This document shows, piece after piece, positions 55,395-64,000 of a stretch of DNA of 64,000 nt; positions within the stretch are counted from its first letter, which is position 1, and each line of letters opens with the position of its first letter. The notes beneath the pieces are model-generated. The model did not search any database. It saw only the letters and a list, made by a program, of their open reading frames with translations, and had not been told where the DNA came from. The position numbers and the translations under genes were made by a program. Origin of the DNA: Macrotrachela quadricornifera (taxonomy: Eukaryota > Rotifera > Eurotatoria > Philodinida > Philodinidae); NCBI GenBank assembly GCA_022393335.1, contig JAJEKB010020821.1:188354-252353 (forward strand), given 5' to 3'.

Positions 55395-55670
55395 TAAAAA
55401 CGAATCAGAAAAGATTTTCTTCACTATTGTAACGGCAAAACATAGTGCTATTCGGTTCGATTATGGGGTTTGTAGGGATCCTCTTTCTTATGACCCGAAA
55501 AACACCATGTTTTGTCCTTTTAATAGTGAAGTGAATTTTGTGATGGCTGATAGAAAATACCGCTTTTTAAGAGCTACAGAAAAAATTTGCTCTACTATTA
55601 TAAGGACAAAACATGGTGTTGTTCAGGCCATATGAAAGAGCATCCTTGATAACCCCCATAATGTTATTCA
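55395..55670. repeat. three copies of a module in alternating orientation
   Basis: A module containing CACTATTGTAACGGCAAAAC (about 55420) recurs inverted at 55500-55535 (ACACCATGTTTTGTCCTTTT). It recurs again in the first orientation at 55595-55640 (CTACTATTATAAGGACAAAA, CATGGTGTTGTTCAGG). The linking motif GGATCC..CCCCATAATC also repeats. This is probably a decayed inverted-repeat transposon with the same three-arm layout as the elements at 33405 and 45306. Confidence 0.6.
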
Positions 55671-57339
55671 CGTTTATATCTGTTTACAGATTTGGTACTC
55701 TCAGAAAATATTTTCAGCAAGAACATGGGTAGTAAATTGAGTTAGATCAATACAGTTGACAGAGACGAGCAGACAGGAGTGGCGGATAGGAGGAATGCTG
55801 AAAACTAGCTGCGAGCTATGTTTAATGAAGGATATCAGAAAGTTTCTTTAATGAAATATTAAGTTTAACTATTGTAAAAATGTTTGTGATCAAAAGGAAT
55901 GTAGAATTGTTTGGAAGACTTCTTTCGGTGGAAAATACTTTCAAGCTTGAGTTTTAGAGGAAATAGTAGAATAGATAGTTTATATGACTAATACTAACCC
56001 TTAATTAAACTCCTGTATACTATTCACTTTTACGATCTATCAGAACGCAAGACGAAAATTGAACTCAGCTATTCAACTATTGCTTCAACCATTCAATTAA
56101 TCAAGACCATGTGGCACCCTCAACTGGCGAGATGCCCATTGGTCAAGACCATGCGGCAGCTTCAGTGAGAATAATTTAACTGAATAGTTGGATAGTTGAA
56201 TTCAACTACCGAGTTTGACATGTATGAACTTGTTAATGAAAAATATTGTTGAAGTAAATCGAAATATTCTAATAAATTATTAATTCTATAGATAACTAAA
56301 CAAAATCAATCGATTTACAAATGATAAATGAAATATAGAATTTGAAATAAATTCAATGAATGATAAACAATTATACTTATTTAATTTGACTCATATTTAA
56401 ATATTTTATATTCCAATGTTGAATAAAGTAGATCAATATAATTCAAATTGAAATTCTCAACAAATTAACACTAAATAAAAGGTTTGAAAACGATATAAAA
56501 TAAAAAGAACGTTTAAATGAGAACAAAGGTGGAAAAATTTATTCTTGGAGAGTTCTTTTCATCAATATTACAATTAAAAACAAAAATAAGAATATTCTCA
56601 CGTTTTCATTTTATTTTATCTCAGTAAAATTGTCGATCGAAAAACAATATGAAAAATTTTGTTTAAGACAAAAATAGATTTGTTTTATTGTAAATAGTTT
56701 AAATTAAGGATCTGAAAGAGCTGAATTGTTCTCTTAAATTATATTCGAAACAAGTAATGTGACGCAAACGTCATGGGCCCTCTACTGATAGAGTTTGACT
56801 CCTCTGAACAACAAGATGGAAAAACTAATGCACTCATGTACACATGACGAAAACAATAAAAGCAGTAGTCGACGGTTATGTAAACATGAGTTATCAAGTC
56901 AGTATCGGATTTAAAATCTACTGCTGCATCTTGAAGAAAATTCACTAAGAAAAGTTGTCATTAAAAATGAATCTCGGAAGAATAGCGGTTCGTCATTATT
57001 TTGGTACAATATATATATATATTTCTTATCTCGTCATGTAATAATGCCGACTTGTCCCTTTTATATCTTTTATACTCGTATGGTCTGAGCATGTACGATA
57101 ACTGAGGGAAATGAATACTTACTTCATAGAAATGTAAACTGAAAATTCCTTAATCGACACATCAAAAATATTTTTTATTAGCAAATAAAACTCATCCACG
57201 CAACAATTTTCTTTTCAAATAGCAACAGTTATTCTTCTTATTAATGTTCATTATTAGAACTACGAAAACGGTATCGTTTACAATCCAAAAAAGAACTGCA
57301 AATACTCTAAAAATGGTGCATTTATAGCAGTATATAGCT
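55671..57339. other. intergenic with a small inverted repeat
   Basis: Near 56060-56215 lies a degenerate inverted repeat (AACTCAGCTATTCAACTAT against an inverted AACTCGGTAGTTGAATTC) that also contains two direct copies of TCAAGACCATG[TC]GGCA. It is likely a small MITE of about 160 bp. An (AT)n run lies near 57007-57021. No gene. Confidence 0.4.
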
Positions 57340-60056
57340 GGCCTTCGATTGAGAGTTTGTAAAAAATAGGAATCCTTAAAGGATCGGACTTTGCTAAAAT
57401 AAAGGATTTTCTATAGAAAATAGGAAAAATAAAGGTATGCATTGTTTCTGCTTCAACATCTAACTGTGTTGCTTACGCCACTCACGATTTTTTAGCAGAG
57501 TTAGTAGGAATGGTTGGGGAGCTCTGAGCTTCCTAGGAATACCAAGTATCTGAGCATATTCATGGTTTCAATTTCAATCGTGGTTACTAAATACTTCATG
57601 AGTAATTTTTAAAACATTTGTTTTTCCTTTGCCAAAAAGATCACGCTATTTTTTTTCTGAAAAAACGATTTTTTTAGAAATAAAAGTAAAAGAGAGACGA
57701 ACGAACAGATCAGGATTTTGATGTAATGGAACAGTTTTTTCTTCTTCCGATGTAGAAGGATTGATTTAGCAAAAGAAGCTTATTTTACATGCCAGTGTTA
57801 TCAACACAAAAGACGCCTAAAATGAAAATTAGTGGTGAAATAAATCTGTTTGTTTCTTTTATAAATACGTGTAAATAGCTTATATGCTCGTCTTCCAATA
57901 TTGATATTTAAATTGAGTATAATTAATGGATGAAACAGCGGTGTGTGACGAAGTTGCACAGCAATCGTAACATATAAAACCTCGTGCAAACTGATGATAT
58001 ACTATTTCGACAGTTATTTGAACATCATTAGTATTTCATTTCATCCAATACGAAAAAAACGCTAACTATACGGATAGAATGAGGTTTTATATCCTTTTAC
58101 TTAACGGCTCTCTCACTCGAATTTTAAAAAGTGAAAACTGAAAAATTTTGGTTCAATTTGTTTATTAACGCCAATATTTCTGGAGCCGTAGGGGTTTAGT
58201 ATATGTTTAATTTGATAAACACTGAAGGTCTCTGAGTATATTTACCAGTAAATATTCAAAGATATCTGAGCTTTTGTTTTAAGACCCCTACCTCAGAGAC
58301 AATTTCGCACCTAAAATGGAGTATTTCGGCTGAAACTTTCAGGAACTAGTGATTCTAATGAGATATACTTGTGATAAAAATTTCATCTCGATATACCTTA
58401 GTAGATCGAACTTTGGGTCTGTTTTCGTGCCTTCCAGGAGAATAGAAATCACTCAGTCGTAGCAAAGGCTAGAGAGCTCGAGGTGATGTCAAATTAAAGC
58501 TCGTCTTTGTCTGCAACTTTTTCATCAGATGGATTTTTGAAACTCCTTTCCATTCATTTTTTATAACCATTTTACTGGGCAGGTCTACAAAATAAGCATG
58601 AAAAACAACACTCAAACGGCAGTAAATATAACTTTTTTCAGGCCGGAAAAAATGTATCAAAAATTCGTCTGATGAAAAGTTAGTCCTGATTCAGAGCTTT
58701 AAAACAAAAAAAATGTTGAATAATACCTAAGGGCCAAAATTGGGTGATTCCACTTTTCCTGCTGAGAAAAACGCTGAAGAAGTTTTAGAAATGCGTTTCT
58801 ACGTTGAAATCCAAAAAAAAAACATATCAAAATGGCATGTTAGTAATATATAGTTCATTGAACTTTTTTAAAGCACGTAATAGACCACATAAGTTAGCAT
58901 CATCTAATGTGCTTAGTCTCTGGCGTAAAAGTGTTCTAATGTTTATGCAAGTGACAACACAGTTTTTCCAAAAGTAACAAGCTAATCAGCATTCTTGTCC
59001 ATAGAAAATCCAGTTTTTCGAATAATTTCGAAGCGGAGATTTCATCATAGGAAAATGTATGGAGCCTTCGTTTCCATACTGGGTATGGTTTTCCAAAGAG
59101 CAATCAGTCTGTCAAAAGTTAATTTAAGAAAACTTCAACTCTACTACTATGTTTGTCCAAAACTTTTCCAAGATTTATCAAGTTTTTAATTCTGGTAAGC
59201 TATGTTACTATTTGCATGAGCATTGAAATCGAAATAACTCGACTCGGACTCGGAATTTAATCGATGTTTTTGTTTATTTCAAAGGTCTTCGTCAAAGCTA
59301 ACTTTTGTCTAAAGGGATTTTTGATACTTAATTCCTGGGCTGAGAAAAATGAAATTTACCGTTCGTCGAGTGACAATTTTTATGCTTAGCTTGCAGACCT
59401 GTCCAGTAAAATAACTCTAAAAAAGAAATGAGGTTGACTTTCAAAGTTCTGTTGGGACAAAAGTTGTGCATTGAGTCTAGCTTTAATTTGATATCAGCCC
59501 GACCTTTTTATTATTTCGTACGCTTGAGTTATTTCCGTCCTCCTAGAAGACGTGAGAACAAGCCGAAAGTTTGACCTGCTAGGATATATCAGGCTGGAAT
59601 TCTTACCACAAGTGTCTCTCACTAAGACTAGTTATTCCTGAAAATTTCAGCCCATTTGAAAAATTCCAAAAATGTCTCGAAAAACATGATGATAGAATTA
59701 AACTTTACTGCCATGAGTCTGTGGAAATCTGATGGTTTTTCAAAAAGCTATATATATTCTGAAACCTAAGACTTCGGCACACCTTCTTATAATAAAAACT
59801 CAGCTTCAATATTTTTTCGAAAAACTCAATTTTCTAATGGAGGGACCCTTGATTTAGAACTAAATTTGTTTTGAAAAACTTAGATTAAAAGTACATAAAT
59901 AATCGTATAAATAGAAGTTTTCGAGCACTTTCCCACTTTTATCGATATAATATAGGTAAAATAGGAAAATTAGTGGAAATATAGGACAAAATAAAGGATT
60001 TCGCTAAAATATAGATTTTATAGGAAATATAGATCGAATCGAAGCCCAGGTATATA
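57340..60056. repeat. long imperfect inverted-repeat block, 2.7 kb
   Basis: The ends CTGGCCTTCGATTGAG (57346) and inverted CTGGGCTTCGATTCGATC (60052) are related, both followed inward by AATAAAGGATTT-type sequence. Inside, 58485-58650 (CAAATTAAAGCTCG..TTTTACTGGGCAGGTCT) has an inverted, diverged partner at 59330-59500 (AGACCTGTCCAGTAAAATAA..). Flanking sequence also matches in part. The arms are much eroded, centre near 58990. No protein-coding sequence is recognisable. It is probably an old palindromic element or two opposed copies of one repeat. Confidence 0.5.
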
Positions 60057-60505
60057 GTGTCAAGACAACGCATTTTCACCTCGTACTAAATCGTACTGTT
60101 TGGTAAAAGATAAGGATCGTATATTGCCCACATACGATGCGTTGCAATATATGTAGACGGACCGCATTAGCAACATTTTTGCAGCGTAAATCACCTCAAA
60201 CATGTGAAGAATCAGTGGCCTGCCTACTGGTCTTGCACTTATAATGCAATCGTGTTCTACGATTATCGAAGTTTTTTTTTATTTTTATAAAAACTCTCGA
60301 TTATTATAATCTAAATGAACAGAGTGATTATTGTATAAACAAAACCTACTCACATTGAAATGGAAAGTATACGTGGATAGACAAATGAATAGATGTGATG
60401 TCGCTCGAAACAATTAATTGTTATAAAATAATAGTACTCTAGCTTTGTTGAATATTCTGTATATTGTAAATTTTCATAGCGCTGTAAGTCTTACAAATGA
60501 ATATA
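60057..60505. other. intergenic, nothing recognised
   Basis: No gene. It ends with the TA target duplicate (60504-60505) of the mariner element. Confidence 0.4.
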
Positions 60506-61807
60506 CTTAGGTCTGACCAAAAGTTCGTGCATCGATAGAAAAAAATATGAAGATAAAGAGAAAGTTCTAATTTTATTTCATTAAATGTTCAAAGTAGTCA
60601 CCATTATTATTTATACAAAGTTTCATTCTTTCCAATAATTTGTCAAAGGTTTTTTAAACTCTTCTTCTGAAATTTTTTTTACTATCTTGGAAACCGCGCG
60701 AGCCAAAGATTTTTCATCTGGTTGATCAGTTAAACGGTTCTTGATATAATCGTTTAACCAATAATCACATGGTGCAAGGTCAGGTGAATATGGTGGATGC
60801 GGCATTATATTGATACCTTCTTCTGTTAAATAGTTAATAACATCTGAATGGCGATGGGGTCCAGCATTATCATAAAGCAGTTTTATACCTTTTGTACCAT
60901 TTGACCTTCTTTGTTTCCATATTTCCTTAACAATGGGCTTGAGACAATTTTCAATATAATAAGTATGATCAATAGTCTCGCCTTTATCAACAGCATGTAC
61001 AAGAACAGGACTATTTGATTTAAAGAATATACAGAATAAATTTTTTGGTTCAAATCTGCCTCGACGAATTATAGTTGCTGGTGATTGACCTTCGGCAATC
61101 CAGCTAGCATTTGTTGACTTGCGACCAATTTGTCTGTGGTAAATCCATGTCTCATCGCCTGTAATAATGTCACATAATCGCCAAGAACCAGCACGAAATT
61201 TGGCCAGATTTTCACGACAAAGTTTAACTCGCTCTTCCTTTTGTTCAGCAGTTAGTTGATGGGGGATCCAACGTGATGTAACTTTTCTCATCTTGAGATG
61301 ATCATAGATCATTCGTTCGATTGTACCGTGAGAGAGAAATGTCTCAGCTATAATATCATCATAAGTTGAATGTGGATCACTGCTAATAACCTGTCGTACC
61401 AGATCAATATTTTCATCTGTAAGTTCGGAAACCGGACGACCGGGTCGAGGATCATCATTGATATCTTCTCTTCCTTCACGAAAACGTTCGGCCCACTTTG
61501 CAACTGTTCGATATTCTGAAGCATCAGATCCTAAAGCTGTTGCTAGTTCCTTGTGGATTGTCTTTGGAGCTATTCCCAAAAATAATTCGAATTCTAATGT
61601 AGTATCGATTGTATTCATTATCCATTTTTTTTCGGTCGAATTATATTTTATCTGAAAAAAATGTTGTGACCAACTTCAAAAACGAGGTGCTATACATATT
61701 ATTATACGAAAGACCTTTCACTATTTATTTATGAAAAAAATAAGTCTAATGTTAATTGGTCTAAGAAACTGCTAATAATAGTGCACGCACTTTTGGTCAG
61801 ACCGAAG
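60506..61807 (-). mobile_element. mariner element, complete with TIRs and TA duplication
   Basis: 1302 bp, the canonical mariner size. The terminal inverted repeats read CTTAGGTCTGACCAAAAGTT then CGTGCA at the left, and inverted CTTCGGTCTGACCAAAAGTG then CGTGCA at the right: two mismatches in 26 bases. TA lies directly outside both ends (60504-60505 and 61808-61809). The transposase gene fills most of the element on the minus strand. The good preservation suggests recent insertion. Confidence 0.92.
60623..61618 (-). pseudogene. mariner transposase (DD34D), C-terminus frameshifted
   Basis: An open frame of 331 residues from ATG 61618. The N-terminal paired helix-turn-helix region includes GSDASEYRTVAKWAERFREG, DDPRPGRPV and HGTIERMIYDHLKMRKVTSR (mariner usually WVPH.L follows; here WIPHQLT). 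The catalytic domain has GDETWIYH, LLYDNAGPHR and HPPYSPDLAPCDYW. Exactly 34 residues separate the second and third Asp, the mariner DD34D signature. After EEFKKP the frame ends early (NYWKE stop), but one base out of frame the sequence continues with LLERMKLCINNNGDYFEH, the usual mariner C-terminus. A one-base indel in the A-run near 60655 therefore removes the last 20 or so residues. All catalytic residues are intact; activity without the proper tail is doubtful. Confidence 0.88.
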
Positions 61808-61809
61808 TA

Positions 61810-62590
61810 TTTTATATTTCAATTCATTAAAAGAATTAGTAAGAAATTCAATTTGTCATTGTAGATTTTTCGTTTGTTTATTTGTTAAAAAATCATATAG
61901 TATTTGTTGTTGTTCTTTGTCACTTCGAATATTGATAATTAAATCTTTAATAGATTCAATTTGAATTGAATAGAATATTTTTACTTGCGTGATTTATTGT
62001 TGAAGTTTTTCAAATTGATTTTTTCAATATTTTATTCATTTTAAAATCGAATAATTTTATCATATGTGACAAAGAATGTAAATATACGTGTAATTCATCT
62101 ATAATTTTTTTTTCATTTATTGGAATATGTTTAGCTTTTTATATAGGATAAAATTCATAGAACCATGTTATATGATGAAGTTCACATATGTTTTTCTTCA
62201 CTTGAATAATAATAATTAATAAATCAAGTATATTTATTCAAAGGAAATCGATAATTAATTAATGAACATATTCGTGATGATGATATGATATTCAAAATAA
62301 GACTTAATGATAAATCTTTATTGATATTGATTATATCGAATAGATTTTCATTTTTTAGTTTATCATCTTTTATAATATAATAACGAACAGGTTTCAATAA
62401 TATTTTTGAATTTAATTGATTATTCATTAATAATTTTTCCACAACAAAATGGTTTCTTGCATCATAAAGAGAAGCAAGAACTACAGATTGGTTGAGAGCT
62501 ATAGGATATATTAAATTCTTATTTGATGAGTTTTGGGATACATTGGCTGAGTTCAATGATATTAATGATGAATCTTGAATATTCATTCTA
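61810..62590 (-). CDS. minus-strand exons of an unknown gene, possibly SNTX-like N-terminal region
   Basis: 62586-62224 encodes 120 residues (NKNLIYPIALNQSVVLASLY, DARNHFVVEKLL..LFDIININKDLSLSLILN). The pattern ALN..V.L..LYDAR and the following FD.I resemble the N-terminal domain of the stonustoxin-like (SNTX) superfamily, which in most animals is not a toxin. Downstream, 62110-62040 reads IDELHVYLHSLSHMIKLFDF. After a frame change 61985-61864 reads YSIQIESIKDLIINIRSDKE.. and ends NKQTKNLQ. Stops and frame changes between the pieces mean either unrecognised introns or decay. The family link is a weak impression. AT-rich composition makes exon limits unreliable. Confidence 0.35.
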
Positions 62591-63463
62591 ATTTTAAAAT
62601 CTACATATAAAAAAAAGAAGACTTATTCAATATTTTAAAAAGTTTTCTCAAATGGATGTTAACAATAAATATATTATAAAATCAATTTCAAAGACAGGAA
62701 AATATTTTATTTCAGTGAATGCTAATGTTAAAAGAAATTAAGTTGAAAAATTTGTTAATACCACTACTTTACGGTTGAAATGTGAGACTCTTATATCTTT
62801 AACATTAATAATATTTACAAAATTTCGACTTGAAAATGTATATTCACTAATAAATACTTTGTTAAATTTAAAATGCAAAGAAATTGGTGAAATTATAAAA
62901 TTTAAAATAATTTACTAAGTAATTTTAATTTTAAAGTTGTTTAACAAATTATGAATGTTATCTTGGAATATTTTCATTTTATCTTGAAAATAATACGACA
63001 TGTGTTGTGTTATTTTTATGAATTTTTCCTTCCCACGTGTAATCATTAATATATATGAAATCTTTTATGTAAAGAGAACAACAAGAAAAAAAAATTAATG
63101 TAAGATGTATTGTCAATGAAAAATATTCATTAAAATTAATTTTATTTTGATCTTTTGGCATTCAATGAACTTAAATTAGATCAATAAAAATAGAATACAC
63201 TTTTTGTTTGCATTCATCCTTCATATGAAGAAAGTTATTTGTTTGAATGTTTTTCCTTTTATTCTCATCTGGACATTATCAAAATATTATCTGATGACAT
63301 AAATATTCAGTTATTTGAAACTTAAATATGTTCCTATTGGCTCTGCTTTTGTGCTGCTACTAAATTACTTTTGACTCGATCGGATTGTTTTTTTAGCATT
63401 TTTGTGTATAAAATCTACGGTTAAACCAAGTTGACCTTGTGAACGTAGTCGCATATAAAAATC
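62591..63463. other. intergenic or intronic, nothing recognised
   Basis: AT-rich, with only a short low-complexity minus frame at 62979-63161. Confidence 0.4.
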
Positions 63464-63739
63464 TCAAATTTGATTATTTTTCTCAATTATGAATAATAAT
63501 TTTTGAAAATATTTTTGACTCAATTGTTGATTAATTAACTGTTCGAGTGTTAGATGACATTGAAATGAAATCAACCAATCGAGATTGATTTTATGGTCAG
63601 TTTCTGTTCTATCCTGCGTTGTAACTGATAATTTAGATAATTTAAAAATTAAATCATTTTGTTTAGGAGTTGTAAGTTTTTTTAAATCTAGGATAGAAAA
63701 AATTGAGATCGTATGCGAACGTAAATATTTAAAATTCAC
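63464..63739 (-). CDS. hypothetical exon, unknown
   Basis: 91 codons on the minus strand: LKKLTTPKQNDLIFKLSKLS, TTQDRTETDHKINLDWLISF, then QCHLTLEQLINQQLSQKYFQ and a stop. Predicted largely helical, with coding-like residue usage. It may be an exon of the same gene as the frames at 61810-62590 or a separate gene continuing upstream of the window. No family recognised. Confidence 0.35.
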   Translation of the reverse strand: MNFKYLRSHTISIFSILDLKKLTTPKQNDLIFKLSKLSVTTQDRTETDHKINLDWLISFQCHLTLEQLINQQLSQKYFQKLLFIIEKNNQI

Positions 63740-64000
63740 TTAAAAAATGCGATAAACTTTACATAAAAAAACAAAATTGATTTTCAATTCTTTCAAATAA
63801 ATAAAGAACGTTAAGACTATTTTTTCGTTTCCACTATTTTTCAAAGAAAGATTTACGTAGTCGAAATCATTATTAAATTCTCAATAAAATGAAGGATATT
63901 TTGACAAAAATCAAATTTTATTTTCCGCGACTCATTTGACATCTGAACATAGATGTACATGGCATCAAATTTTGATGTCCCACTGATTCCTGTAGAAGAT

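Noticed and set aside
1..64000. tRNA or rRNA genes
   Set aside because: No cloverleaf with A and B box or rRNA-like conserved block was recognised by eye; a tRNAscan run would decide.

Overview
The window looks like a piece of a bdelloid rotifer nuclear genome. The base composition is strongly AT-rich. Genes are sparse and cut by very short GT-AG introns (mostly 46-80 nt). The left edge carries a Penelope-like element of the Athena type, which itself contains spliceosomal introns. The window also holds a cellular RNA-dependent RNA polymerase (RdRP), a family greatly expanded in bdelloids. The species cannot be read from the sequence, and no prokaryotic features (operons, ribosome binding sites, CRISPR) are present.

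Layout, left half. Positions 1-1875 hold a decayed intron-bearing Athena-like element (minus strand), abutting a decayed non-LTR retrotransposon that lacks its 3' part (about 1880-4057, plus). Host genes follow: a two-exon DUF1399/GRDP-like gene missing its N-terminus (5740-7383, minus), an F-box gene (8938-9544, minus), an intact 779-residue leucine-rich-repeat protein (10692-13031, plus), a frameshifted pseudogene of unknown family (13805-14870) and an intact two-exon catechol-O-methyltransferase-like gene (18044-18741, plus). From about 19 kb to 34.8 kb the DNA is mostly a transposon graveyard. It has a 1.57 kb inverted-repeat element with a second palindrome nested inside, a full-length palindrome at 24.9-25.8 kb, small MITEs at 26.7-27.1 kb, a 4.7 kb non-LTR element with ORF1 and ORF2 (27.1-31.8 kb, minus), a palindrome interrupted by a 400-base assembly gap, a 10-bp tandem repeat, and two TA-flanked MITEs. 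A broken tandem ubiquitin-like gene sits at 23378-23794.

Layout, right half. The best gene in the window is an 11-exon RdRP (34914-40044, plus). My exon model joins in frame to 1514 residues: an acidic 8-residue repeat tract, an RRM, and an RdRP core with the catalytic DLDGD. A MITE ends 93 bases upstream of its start codon. After a 3.7 kb stretch without genes come an RBR-type ubiquitin ligase pseudogene (43697-44828, minus) and a 1 kb palindromic element (45306-46278). Next are two rhodopsin-like GPCR genes (47398-48312 minus; 53133-54042 plus) on either side of a cold-shock-domain gene (50863-51711, plus). Farther right are two more inverted-repeat blocks, a complete 1.3 kb mariner element with TA target duplications (60506-61807), and poorly resolved minus-strand coding exons up to the right edge.

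The host genes do not form a pathway or cluster. The theme linking the window is mobile DNA beside a small-RNA-silencing gene: many elements are long inverted repeats that would fold into hairpin RNA if transcribed, and they lie around an RdRP gene. Any functional link is inference. The most original observations are the RRM-RdRP with its repeat-encoded acidic head, two hammerhead-ribozyme-like motifs (16509-16547 and 32852-32963), and a module shared in inverted orientations between two otherwise different palindromic elements.
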